Source of the DNA: Lottia gigantea
Lineage: Eukaryota; Mollusca; Gastropoda; Lottiidae
NCBI RefSeq assembly: GCF_000327385.1
Contig: NW_008709716.1
Coordinates: 1,494,957-1,558,956, forward strand
Reading direction: 5' to 3'
DNA: 64,000 nucleotides
This document shows positions 1 to 11,735 of this stretch, in pieces (position 1 is the first letter of the stretch; the number at the start of each line of letters is the position of its first letter). Made by a program: the position numbers and the translations under genes. The notes under the pieces were generated by a model, which ran no database searches, was not told where the DNA came from, and worked only from the letters and a program-made list of their open reading frames with translations.

Positions 1-254
1 TTTGCCAATCATTCATTCATTGTCTTTGACTTCGGGTTAATGAAAATGTTAACAACTGGTGTAGGAGAAGAATTTATTTTGAATTGAGAGAGAACCTCAC
101 ATCATCACATGCTGGAAACAATTTTGGTCCACGTGATTTGCTTCAAGGGGTGTGAGGGCTGAAAAGGTTGGGAACCAATTATTTAAAACATATAATCACT
201 GTGGGCATTAATATGGACCGGAAGACATTCTAAGATATGATGACAATATTTCAG

Positions 255-3200
255 GTACCAATATTGGTTGGTGTGGTTATTTTATTTTTAATAATCCTGT
301 TGGTAATATGTTGTATCAGGAGAAGAAGGTAATATTAAAATGAGCATTAGCAGTCCATTAATCCAAACCACACCCCCATCTGTCATACTTCCTTAGGCCA
401 TGGTAACACAAATGAGAAAAATTACATATTCATAGCTAATTATTTGGTAGCAAATTTCAGCCAATCAAAACAAATCGCTGGTTTTGATGAATATATAGCC
501 TTCGGTACAGAATTGAGTAAGATTTTCGTTAAAGAATTGAAGCTGAGAGAAAATAAAACCTTACTTTGGAAAATTTACTTGGAAAGAACATGTTCTTATC
601 TGTTTAAAAGGGCAGTGGCAAAGTGGTGCTGTGGTTTGTTTACATGACCTCATTTCTGTTCTACGGATCAAAAACGAAGTGGTATAACCTATACTTAATT
701 GAAAGTGTTTATATTTTTAGAGCAAAGAGTTATACCTATGCTCGTTTGGGAGAATATGACATGGCTGTTAATGAAAAGATGCAAAGAGATCGACAAGAGA
801 AAATGAATGCTGTGAGAGGTTCGATATTTATTATATCTCTGTTGTTTAAGTGGGTCAGCTAACCAACAATTCAAGGTTCCAAAAAAAAAACAATTTGATC
901 AGGTTATAGTTCCAAAAAAACTTAAATTTATCTGAAAGAGAGTGGCGTAAATTATCTACGACAGGTACCCAAATGTCGTACAACCGATCTGTCTATATAT
1001 CTCTCGCCAAAATAATAAATTTAACATTGTTTGTCTGCCAACAATTCAAATAAATGTTCATTGGAGAGACTCAAATAGCCTATTTTATTGATGAAATTGG
1101 AAGAGATTGTTTAACTGTGATTGTATTTATAGATTCAGCCTACATGAATTGTCAGTTCTATCTGAGATCAAATACACAGTATGATAATGTTCAACAACTT
1201 AAAGAATTAGGTGAGTGTTTGTCTGGAAATCTGAATAGATTTTTATAGTGTATATGCATAACACAGATGGACACACCATGGTAACACAAAAGAACATGGT
1301 CATAGATTATTTGAATATTATAAAGTAAATCCTGGTAGGATTAAAATAACACATTCTAATTTGACTCTTTGTAAAAAGATGGCTGTATTAAATGAGATCA
1401 TGATTTTGTTGTTGTAGGGAGTCGCATTGATAAACATTGGTTTCGAGTAACAGACAGAAGATATCAAAATGAACGTATACTCAGTATAATACCTTATAAT
1501 CCTAAAATGATGCTTCCATTCACTAAACTTACTTGTAAAACTTTAAAAGATTTATTTTCTATATTACAAGTAAGTGTATATACAGTAAGAAAACTGCGAA
1601 ATAAGGATTTTGCAATTTTGGAAAAATGTCAAATAATTTTAGTCAGTAGAGAAAATTTATTTACAATTAGAATATATTATGTATCGCAAAAAAATGAAGT
1701 CACAGAGTTTTGAAAAGAGTTAATTTGTAGCTCGTTAATTTGTCACACCTGTGATCAAATTTTTGAGAATTCAGATTCGGCACACAGAAACAAAGGAGGC
1801 TATACAATTAAAGAAAGTAATTTGTAACCTGAATTGTCATGATATAGCATATTTTGTCAATAAATATTCTATTATTTCAGCACCCTCATATATTTCCGAT
1901 GAGTGATTTTGATTTCTCATTAGAACAGAAGTTAGTGATATCAGTTCAACCTGTATCGATAAAAGGCTCATTAAAAGATTTAATATACCAGGTAAATTTC
2001 AACTACAACATAAAAAATAACAACAACTGGAAACTCAATTTCTAAGAAGATATTGTCGCCCTCCTGTTAATGTGAATTTATAGACAATAATAGTTTATTA
2101 AAGTGACATAATAAAATAAGTTGAAAATAAAAAAAAACCTATCATGTCCTACAAATTTAGTTTCATACATTTGTTTTTAGGGAAGATTTACAGATTCTTT
2201 TTATGAAAAATATAACAGAAGATATAAAGGTTTAGAATTAGGACAAGTACAAATATTTGGTAAACAAGTGCTAGAGGTAATCTACTATTCTCAAAATGGC
2301 AATAATCTTATAATTTTTGTTTTTCTTACCAGTAAGTCTTTCAGAGAGCACTCAAACAGCCACCCAAATTTTCACACGAGAGTAAATACAGTATTATTTC
2401 AAAATACCATCCAGTAATAACAATATTATGTGTCACGTTTGTATCTGAATTTCTCATTACTAGTTTTTATTACTGCGTAGAGAAAACTACTGGATAAATG
2501 AATTAAATACTATGCAACCCAATGAACTAAGTGTTCAAGTTGACTGACAAATAATTCCATTTGTTATAATTTTCAGTAGTACATCCTGCCAAGCTATACC
2601 CATCATTCAAGAACTGTATAAACATCTCCAACGCAGTTTTCCTAACATTTTTCACAAAAAATTATTTGTTGCTTTTAAACGTAATAGAAATTTAAGGGCA
2701 GACTTAATTTTATAACAATATAATTATCATTTTTTAACTTTTCCATTAATTTCAATGTATTTATTTGTTTCAGAAAACGTGTTTTTTCGCCATTTTTTTC
2801 TGCATATAACAGTAATTGGTGTTGATGAATTTTCTCCTCGGCCTGTGCTTTCATAATTTCAATTATACGTTACACCTCACAGGCGACACCGCCACAATAA
2901 ACTCATATTTATTATTTTAGGGTTTGTTATTTATGTATGAGAAAAGTTTTCCACAACATGGTAGTGTCCATTCAGGGAATGTTATGTATGATAATGGTCA
3001 GTGTAGGTATGTAAAACACTTCTATTATGCAAAAAAAAAATATTTTGTCACAAAAGACAAAACGTTTCCTTTTTACCCATCAAATTTTGACATTTTGAAA
3101 GAATGTATGTTTATGTGTTTTACAGATTATCTGGTTTTGAGAATTCCTTTATAGGAAACACATCTAGAGTCCATCCTTTAATAAAGAAAAAATTGAAAGA

Positions 3201-4769
3201 TAACAAGGAGGCTCTTGATACTTTATGTTTTGGTAAGAATAGTTTTCTTTATATTTTTGGCAAATGAGTATTGAAGAAGATTTTACCTAGAAACCACTGT
3301 CACTCATTGCCACAGTCTCGATCTGAACAGATTGAAGGATTTAAAAAAGTGGTTTTGTCATATATTGAATTGATTGATGGTCAGTTTGAAACATTCAATA
3401 ATCAAGTGTAAACAATTGAGAGTAACAATAAATTTTTTTGCGTTTTTATTAACAGTCAGTGGATTAGCTTCAAGCCAACTTATTTACTGGAGAAAAGAAC
3501 AGCTAAAATACTAATATAGTGATGAATTTCAGTCAAAAATTTTGATCATCTCAAATCAGACCATGTTACCCATGAAATCCTACCCAAAATCGGTGAGCTG
3601 ATTAACAGTTTCAAGGCTAATCCATGGTACTCTGACTACAGCCTTTAATCTGGTTATTTTTTTTGTTAAATAGGTCATTTATTATTTGAAATGTGTTGTG
3701 GTTATGAATTAGATTCTGCTCATCCAGAACCTCAACATTTAATTGGACATCAATCTCCTCAAATTGTGTCAGTAAGTACAACCACTGGTGTATTTTATTT
3801 TTTTTATTGTACCTTTTAGCATATTTATTTTTATGTTGATTTATGATTATTAATAAACTTCTGTCATAGTTTGTGTTTTTTTATTGTAGATATTAAACTT
3901 TATATTTGGTATTGATACTGGTAGATATCCTACAATTAAACAGGTAAATATGACTTCATTTCTTTCTACGGATGTGTTTTGAGTGTTTGGTGCAGTCATA
4001 TTTTATATCTGATTTTTGATTGTAGATAATTGAACATGATTTCTTCTATAATGTACGTCTGAATAGTTTAATGATGTATAACCCAGCACCTGTAAGTAAT
4101 ATTTCACTATAAATTATGAACATAATAAATAAAAAAAATCTAGAAGTTTCCAATTAAACTTTGAACTAAAGATCAATACATGTACAGAAGATTTTTATGA
4201 TATCTAAAACAGAAGAAACACATCTATGAAAAATTTTCATGGAAAGTCTTTTTGAAATATCAGCTATACAATTCTATAAAATTGTATAATTTAGATTCAT
4301 CTGAATCAAGCTATGAAGTCATTGTTAAAAGTGGTTCGAAGTGGTAAATCAGTAAAAACAAGGTAAGATGTTGAATAAATATTTGAACTGAAATCGAAAT
4401 ACACAAAATCTTGGTGTTTACTAATAACACATGTATTTCCCCCTTTTTTTTTTCATTGCTGATTTAGAGAAGCTCTTTAAATGGATAGTTGTATGTTATA
4501 TTTTTAGAAAACAATCTGAATCATCAAGGAAAAAATCAATATCAAGAACTGACTCTACAGGATCTTCAAAAAATAAAGAAGTAATTAGTCGACAGACTTC
4601 CAGTTCTGTTCCTGTTGCACCACCCCCACCACCTGCTGTACCAGTTATGTCAACACCTGTTAATACTTCCACCAACTCCTCATCTCGTATGGCTTTATTA
4701 TCAGATATACAGAGAGGCACTGGTTTGAAGAAGACACAAACAAATGACAGGAGTGCACCACATGTCTGA
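255..4769 (+). CDS. PXK / Slowpoke-binding protein (Slob) family membrane pseudokinase, 5' partial
   Basis: Thirteen exons read by eye: 255-328, 721-818, 1133-1210, 1418-1569, 1881-1991, 2181-2276, 2921-3006, 3126-3232, 3674-3771, 3890-3943, 4026-4091, 4295-4362, 4508-4769. All have GT-AG borders and consistent phase, giving 449 aa; the start lies left of the window. The first visible exon encodes a hydrophobic helix (VPILVGVVILFLIILLVICC) followed by RRR, so a single-pass membrane anchor. A protein-kinase-like fold follows (KHWFRVTD, KGSLKDLIYQ, HSGNVMYDNG, FGHLLFEMCCGYEL). The usual HRD and DFG motifs are replaced (VHSGN; LSGFEN), so it is probably catalytically dead. The tail has a serine-rich stretch, a proline run and a WH2-like ALLSDIQRGTGLKK ending DRSAPHV, very like the PXK tail. 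No PX domain is visible. In the family, PXK and Slob act in membrane trafficking and ion-channel/pump regulation; that role here is inferred. The membrane anchor favours Slob-like over true PXK. Confidence 0.72.
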
Positions 4770-5961
4770 TTATAGGCTAACAATTGTTATTGTGCATTGC
4801 TCTGTTCTGTAGTGGAGTATTTAACACTTAAAATTAAGACTCAATTATTCTGGTAACAATGTCAGATGCCGCATAAAAAAAAATCATTGTTATTTCTACA
4901 TTGTGGGCACCCATGCTTTTAACCCCTGTGATTTTGACTAACTCTTTATTGCTCTACAATTGTATTGAGCACTATTTTAACAGTGAAAATATTTTATTAT
5001 TGTATACATTTATTTTTATAAATATCTCAGAGTTGATAGGTTGTTGGTAGGCAATCCACCTTCACAATAGTTAATAAATACAAGTGATTTAAACCTGATT
5101 ATTTTCTATCATTGATATTGTTTGTTACAGTTTTATATTTTGTTGAAAGAATAAAATAAAAATAAATGATTTTAAATATTTTTTGAATGAACCAAGGCCT
5201 TATTCAAAGCATTTCCTCCAAGGATTTCAGATCACATTTTTATAGGAACACATAAAATGTGGAGCATATATTAGCATCACCCATGTCCATATGTTCATCC
5301 AAAAGATACCCCAAATACATCAATTTATCAAAGATATTTTATACATCGAGGCAATACCTAAAAAACAGTTCATCAAGTTACAAATTCAAACATCAACATA
5401 TATTTCACATTTCATCAAATTTGACAAACTTTGAATAATTCTTGGACAATTTCTAAAAAATATTGTCAATTTAAAGTCAAACTTAGATATCATCAAACCG
5501 AGTTGCCTATTTAATATTTTCAAATCAAAGCTGTCAAGGGCAATAAATCAAAAACCAAAATCAAATTATTGTCGATTGAAGATTTTAATTTCTAGTGTGT
5601 GTACTATTGGTTAGATAAAATAGTCCATAACTTTATGTTATTTACATACTTTATTTTAGTATTGTGCAACCATATTTATAAATGTTAGATCATTAGTAGA
5701 ACAACGGTATGCTTGGGGGATAATACTAAGCTATTAAAATCATGTATCCATGAATAATGCTTGTTTAGTAATACATGGCTGGTTATTAACCTATTAAAAC
5801 AAGTAACAGTTGACTTGAAGTAATGTCATATTACTGGCTGTTGGTCAGAAGATCAAGAGAAGGGATAAACGTGGACAATCATCAGAGCGAGATGACCTGA
5901 TAAACACTGGTTTGGGTTAATTTGTCACTTGCTTCATGTACTTCAGATGTAAACTTAAAAT
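4770..5961. other. 3' UTR and intergenic spacer
   Basis: No coding exon was recognised. A polyadenylation signal AATAAA at 5150-5155, followed by overlapping AATAAA-like motifs to about 5165, probably ends the upstream transcript. The rest is AT-rich sequence without an evident repeat. The promoter of the next gene should lie in its last few hundred bases, but no clear TATA box was identified. Confidence 0.45.
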
Positions 5962-7244
5962 ATGGCTGCCTTTGAACAAGGATTATTTCTTCAATTACTT
6001 CTTTTACATTTTTATCAAGGTAATTTTTTTTTAGTTAAACCAGATAGAATAAGATCAAGGATTAATATAATCAAATGTATTGAATTGTATTTAAATTGTA
6101 ATTTTTACATATTTTGTTATCTTAAATAATATTAAGAATATAAACCTTTTGTGGTAAAACTTTAAATATTAACCACCTGGGATGGTTTCCCATATTTTCA
6201 GCTTTGGTGCATGGTACAGCATGTAAATTAACAGGTCCATTAGTTTCTTATACAACATGTCCTTATGGTTGTTGCAATGAAACATCTTCTCAACACATTT
6301 GCTGTGAAAAACCCAGGTATGAGATCCATTAACACTAGGTCTTTCTAGAATGTGTAAATTGAGTGAATTTGATCCAATACCCTCTCTACTTGATTATTAA
6401 AGAATCAATGTAATTATCATGATTCAAAATTTATTTTGAGTTCAAGAAATATTCAAATTATTTGCCTCCGAGGGCCCATCCATTTCATGTCAAACCCTAT
6501 TGTATGTTTTTGTAACAGTGCAAAAAATGTTATCTCTGAGTGAATCCTTAACAGAGGGAGGCAAGCCATCACAGATTAAACAACAGGGTAATATCTTACA
6601 TGACAACAATATTACTCTGGGATCTTGTTAATGAGACACAATTTTGTTATAAATAATATTTCAGGTTAACAGATGAAATGATATGGGGCTTAGTAGTATG
6701 TTTAGCTATTATATTTCTTATAATTGGTTGTATTGTTTATATTGGATGTAGAAAACACAAGAAAACTTTAAATAATGGGATTGTTTTATCAACTAATCTA
6801 TCATGCAGTATGTAATTCTCAGTTTCTTTTTCTAAAAAATTATTTTAAACACTCAATGAAGAAAACATGGATTTTGAAAAATTGAAATTGTGTCTTAAGT
6901 CAAAAAAAACCTCTATCAAGTGATGCAAAGCATGATCCAACCTTTCTTGTCTGTTGAGCACGAAAAGAAAGGCTTCCTTTTTAATGCTGGTGATAGTTGC
7001 CGTTAAAGAATTTAATTAAAACTGCAATTGAACTTATGTTATATACATGTATACTATTGTGGATATTTCAGGTTACATTAATAGCGGTGCTGTTGCCTCT
7101 CTGAGTTGTGAATCCTCTTTAAATGTAGAGTTTTATGAACTTACTGTACCTCAAACTCCCAGTCCTATGTATGGTGATTTACCACCATCATATGAATCAA
7201 TTGTTTGTGACAAAGATAGAGTTGTGGATGCATTGGATGTGTAA
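5962..7244 (+). CDS. Small cysteine-rich single-pass membrane protein with PPxY tail (Shisa/CYYR1/VOPP1-like)
   Basis: Four exons with GT-AG borders and matching phases: 5962-6019, 6202-6316, 6665-6807, 7072-7244, giving about 162 aa. The ATG at 5962 is chosen because it opens a hydrophobic signal peptide (leucine-rich, ending near LVHG). A short ectodomain of about 40 residues follows, with six cysteines including two CC pairs (CPYGCCNE, HICCEK). Next come a transmembrane helix (IWGLVVCLAIIFLIIGCIVY), a basic stop-transfer patch (CRKHKK) and a cytoplasmic tail ending in PPSYESIV, a PPxY motif of the kind bound by WW domains. Six extracellular cysteines, one membrane span and a PPxY tail are typical of the Shisa/CYYR/WBP1-VOPP1 superfamily, whose members act as adaptors in receptor trafficking and ubiquitin-ligase recruitment. 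I cannot assign the subfamily. The nearest downstream AATAAA is at 7751. Confidence 0.62.
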
Positions 7245-7937
7245 AATGTGGAGGTTTTCTCAATGTGTGAAGTATTCAAAATCACTTTTCTCGCTCATAT
7301 TGTACTTTTATGCACAAATTCTCCGCTGACAAAATCCTTACAGTTTATCGCAGTTGATTTTTCAAGATTAGCACTGCACTCTGATTGACTATATCAGATT
7401 CAAAGCTTTTAGAATTCTTTAATTTAAAGGAAAATGATATTTTACAGATATAAACTTACAATATTGTCATGTCTAATTTCCATACAGGTTGTGAACTGCA
7501 CTTTTCTGTGGTAAGAATAGGACATACGTATGAATTTATTTATTGTCACAATTTTTGAAATATTTATATTTTGTTTATTTTCTGCTGGTTACTACAAGTG
7601 CCAATCTGACCAGATTCTTCTCTAAAAATTTATACTAACCAATCAACCAAAACTGGTAAAAGGAGACACACTACATGTCAATGTTTTACAGTGATATACC
7701 AGATGTAGTCAACTTAATTATAAAACTTTTTGCTGATGTTACGAAACTCCAATAAAACAATTGTACTGAACTGAAAACCTAGAGCAATTAATGATTTTGG
7801 TTGGAATTTTGGACCTCAATACTACTTGCCAGAAGACAATCTGAACAAACCCAGATCACCAACAATGTGAAGAAAGGCATGATCCACAGAACCATTACCA
7901 ATATCGAAACTGGAATACATATTCATACCTTTTTGTA
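7245..7937. other. Probable 3' UTR and spacer
   Basis: This stretch follows the stop codon at 7244 and contains AATAAA at 7751-7756, a good candidate polyadenylation signal. No other gene or repeat was recognised. Confidence 0.45.
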
Positions 7938-8070
7938 GAGTCAGGGCTACCTCATACGTCAGTACGTCAGTGAGTTCGTCACTCCGTCAATGAGTTCGCC
8001 ACTCCGTCAATGAGTTCGTCACTACGTCAGTGAGTTCGCCACTCCGTCACTGGAGTCCATCAATACGTCG
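7938..8070. repeat. CGTCA-rich short tandem repeat, copy 1
   Basis: A roughly 20-bp unit (GTCAATGAGTTCGYCACTCC) is repeated four to five times with small changes, giving eight CGTCA motifs in about 100 bp. The lead-in GAGTCAGGGCTACCTCATAC is almost identical to the lead-in of the related repeat at about 20.3 kb, so both are copies of one dispersed family rather than independent simple repeats. Confidence 0.75.
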
Positions 8071-9288
8071 ATGCTACCTTACAATTTTATAACTTTTGTT
8101 TTTAATAAGTTCTTAAACGAAAAACGACATTTGACGGAGTATTTAAATCAAATCGTCTATAGAACATGTCAAAGACTAAAAAAAAAAATTTCGTACAAAT
8201 TGGGGAATATCTAATTTCCATCAGTAAACGAAAATAAGATACAAGCTAATGACTTCGATTTTTCGTGTTTTTAAAGCATCGTAACTCGTTTCTATTATTG
8301 TATGGACCTATATCAACATTCTTGCAGGATATCGATCTCAATTTGCTAATGGGTCGTGCAAGTGAAATATCTTGTATGTAGGCTATACAAAAAGGCCAGA
8401 ATTTTAACAATTCTTGGTATGTTTACGTATAATTTTGTGTACATCGTTTAATATGATTTTTTTATGAACGATTTTTGAGTTAATTGATTTTGATCTATCC
8501 AAAATAAACGAATTTGGCATGTGAATACGAACGAGACTGCAGTTGTAACCTGATCTTGATGGACTTTGGCATGTTTTGTTATGTATATTGTTGAGAACTT
8601 TTCGCGATTTTTCTTCGAAATGGATTGGTGATCACTATAGAAAAAAATTTCTTCTGCTTTTGTCGAAATTTGGAATGCTATATTGGAAATAACTTCGATC
8701 TTCAATTTATGTTCAATTAACGTTTTTTTTAGTTATTGATCTTTGTTTGGCAAAAACAGCGTCAAAGTTTTCCTGGGAACACAGTTATCTCTTCCACCGA
8801 TTATTGTTTTGACATTAATTTGGTTATAATTTAGTTACCGTAATTATTTACATCTGGTTATTATTAAAATTTTGTAAACTTTTTATGATTATCAGGGACA
8901 CTGATTTGCACCATTCTAATTTAGTCATAATCATATTGCATTTTTAATGAAAAAAGACGTTAAACTCCAACACTTGAATTGTTGCTTCTGAATGCGTTAG
9001 ACAATATTTACATTATGCATTTGTAAGTAACAAGCCATATTGAAATGTGCTGTGATCAATGGAGATATTATATTATTTTTTTAAAAACAGAAGAATAAAT
9101 GAGATTAAAGCTGCTGTTTTGTAAGTGTAGCCTATAGCCATCACTCGTTTGCCATGATTATGATAACTGTGAAAATATATATTTTTTCAAAAACTTGTAA
9201 TATTTTATGTCGAATTCTGGTATTCTTTTATTTTTAATAAAACAAATAATAAGAAAACTGTTTTGTCTTCTAATAGTGCCATAAAAAA
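8071..9288. other. Non-coding, AT-rich DNA with faint dispersed-repeat similarity
   Basis: No exon was recognised. The stretch around 8455-8580 (TTTTTGAGTTAAT and following) is loosely similar to 19815-19925, so part of this region is probably an old dispersed repeat. The similarity is by eye only. Confidence 0.3.
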
Positions 9289-9518
9289 CCTGACATGGGA
9301 AAAGCGTCTAGTCGTTCGGATGGGACAATAAATCGAGGCCCTGTGTGCTACAGGCTGTGGACGTTAAAGATCCCTTGACCGTTGAAAATTGAAAAAGAGC
9401 AGGCTAATGCCGCCGTCCTGGCAAAATTTCCCTCATTGCACCCTGCATTGTGTTGCCTGTCTTTATTATCCCACATGGTGCAGAAAAGTAGGACGTTAAA
9501 CTCCATTCATTTCATTTC
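9289..9518 (+). repeat. SINE copy, lacking its tRNA-like head
   Basis: The sequence runs from CTGACATGGGAAAAGCGTCT to CTCCATTCATTTCATTTC and matches, almost base for base, the fuller copy at 40140-40500. Shared blocks include GTCTAGTCGTTC, GTGCTACAGGCTGTG, GTTAAAGATCCCT and CCTGGCAAAATTTCCCT. The tRNA-derived 5' part is missing, so this is a 5'-truncated retroposed copy. Confidence 0.8.
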
Positions 9519-10639
9519 TACATTTGCAATTACTAAATATTGCATTCAATATGAGATGAAGATGATGGATCTTTACATACTTACATATTTTCATTTCACA
9601 TATTCCTTAGTTTTTGTTTAGCTTGTGCTAATTTACAATTCTAATATCTATATTGTGTTTTTTTCAGGTTAGACCTTCCCTACAAGAAGTAGAACTATGA
9701 TTGTTACTATCACCACATGAAAGTAAGTATATTTACTGTTATTTGAAAGGTATTATGAATGCTACCTATCAGAAGATAATAGTAAACCAAAATTACAATG
9801 TGCTGAAAATGAAGGCCATTTTGCCCATTTATTAATGAAAGGGATTAAATGACAGGGACAGATGATTTTGAGGGATTGTCAATTTGGAGGGGGGTCATTT
9901 ACATTTTACATTGGGTATGTCGCTTTTTCACTTGACCTCAAGATTTAAATATATTTTATTTCATGTGATGAGATATGATTATGTTGATTGGTTGAGGACA
10001 GAATATATTTCGAAAAAATGTATTTATTCAATGCACACAACAGACTCGAAGCATTTGTTCAGAATTCAAACAAGTTTGATCTTCAAACAAATGTTTCTTG
10101 AAACAAAAAACAATGTTTTGTGCTAACACACACGAAACAATGTTTCACAGACAAAAGTCAGTTGTGTGCATTGGGCTTTAGATTGAAAGATAAAATGATG
10201 CAACTTTATTCAAAATGTCTATATATATTTTTTACTATTGTAGGTTGTGATTAAGGGTATGCCAGTGAAGAGATTATATGATATAAAGAAACCTTAAAAA
10301 CTAAAAGGAAAAATGAAGCAGATAATATTATATAAGTTGCAAATAGAAAAATTTTAGTTTATAGTTGACAAGTGCTTATATAAATGTATAGCATGAAAAA
10401 CTAATTATATATTGTTCAAACCGTTTCTTTGATACATGTATTTTTTAATATTATGTAATATGTAAAATGGAGTGCAATGAATTATCATTGATAAAAATCT
10501 ATCTATCTGTACTTATGTAGTTTTAGTATTTGGGTTCAGAAACTGCTTATTATCATAATGAAACAGTCTGTTTTATTCACTTAATAGTAATTGGGTGAAG
10601 AAATATCTACTAAAATACTACAGAGTGGTCAATATGATT
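9519..10639. other. Non-coding DNA with two exon-like pieces
   Basis: No protein was recognised. The segment 9668-9722 is flanked by a strong acceptor (TTTTTTCAG) and donor (GTAAGTAT), and 10244 onward follows a good acceptor (TTTACTATTGTAG). These may be untranslated or alternative 3' exons of the gene at 5962, or a non-coding RNA; neither piece encodes a recognisable peptide. Confidence 0.3.
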
Positions 10640-11045
10640 GGAGGTCATATCTAAGGCTGAGATGCCTTGCCAAGGGTACCTTTTAATTCTGCCCCTTCAA
10701 TTTCAAGAAATTGAGCAAATAAAAGCCAATTTGTAGAGAATGTATCTCTTACCTATTCTGAAATTACAGTCGCGACATTTTGGGGGTTGATTTGAGTTCT
10801 GTACTGGATGTGTACGAAGATCGCATAATTCCTTCAAAAATATCACAAACTAGGAATTCCTTTTCCTATTTCTATAGATGCCTTTTCTATATATGGCAGT
10901 GTCTCAAGGAAAGACGACTCGTCTTTTTAACGTCCAAACACGAATAATTCTGGACACACATGGATTTGAAAGCGACGGTGAGTTGTGAACACTATTACTG
11001 ATTGGCTTAGCTAAAAAATTTCCATTTCTGAGACTAAGGTAAGAA
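10640..11045 (+). repeat. Dispersed repeat of unknown class, forward copy
   Basis: This stretch is clearly homologous to the reverse complement of 19430-19765. Shared blocks include ATTCTGGACACACAT, GAGTTGTGAACAC, ATTACTGATT and AGCTAAAAAATTTC, and the CATAATTCCTT to CAAACTAGGAATT stretch. No open reading frame, terminal repeat or Pol III box was recognised, so the class is open. Confidence 0.65.
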
Positions 11046-11264
11046 TTTTATTTTACTCGTTGGATGAACGACATCACATAAATAAATCACAAAGTGTCCA
11101 CACTTCCACGAAAAAACTGATGGTAAGACTTAAAACCTTGTAAATCGGTCATAGTTTAATTTCAGAACGAAAGTCTGTTCTAGCTCTTGCCATATTTGAC
11201 ATGCGGTAGAGAAATGATCTTGGCATGGATATGGCATTCCATAGATGCTGTAGTTTAGAAAGGG

Positions 11265-11735
11265 GTTTTCACCATCGTGCGTACAATACCGGGTCTGTGG
11301 AAACAAAACCAAATTAGTAAAATGTGCACTCCTTGTATGTATTTCACATTCTTGGAAAAACAAGTGTGGTAGGAGACACAGGGTTACAATGCATGGAAAC
11401 ATGCTTCTTTTGAATATATGGGACATTCTGGGGGAGACTATGTTCAAATGTGATAGAAAACACAAGGTTTGATCTCTATCTTGCGTACAATGCATGGAAA
11501 AATAACCAAATTGGTTGATTGTGCTTCTTTGAATGTATCGGACATTCTGGGGAAACTATGGTCATATGTGGTAGATTACACACGGTTTGATCTCTATCGT
11601 GCGTACAATGCATGGAAACATAACCAAATTGGTTGATTGTGCTTCTTTTGAATTTCTGGGAGAAACTATGCTCATATGTGATAGATTACACACGGTTTGA
11701 TCTCTGTCTTGCGTACAATGCATGGAAATACGTTA
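11265..11735. repeat. Minisatellite with a unit of about 118 bp
   Basis: Three good copies and one degenerate one lie head to tail. Markers that recur at each step are GGTTTGATCTCTATC, GCGTACAATGCATGGAAA, CCAAATTGGTTGATTGTGC and GGACATTCTGGGG. The first copy (about 11270-11400) has diverged most. The apparent reading frames across it are by-products of the repeat. Confidence 0.75.

Noticed and set aside
4496-4783. 95-codon minus-strand frame
   Set aside because: It is antisense to the last exon of the pseudokinase gene, a shadow of the serine- and proline-rich coding strand.
11130-11495. 121-codon minus-strand frame
   Set aside because: It spans the 118-bp minisatellite and has no recognisable domain.
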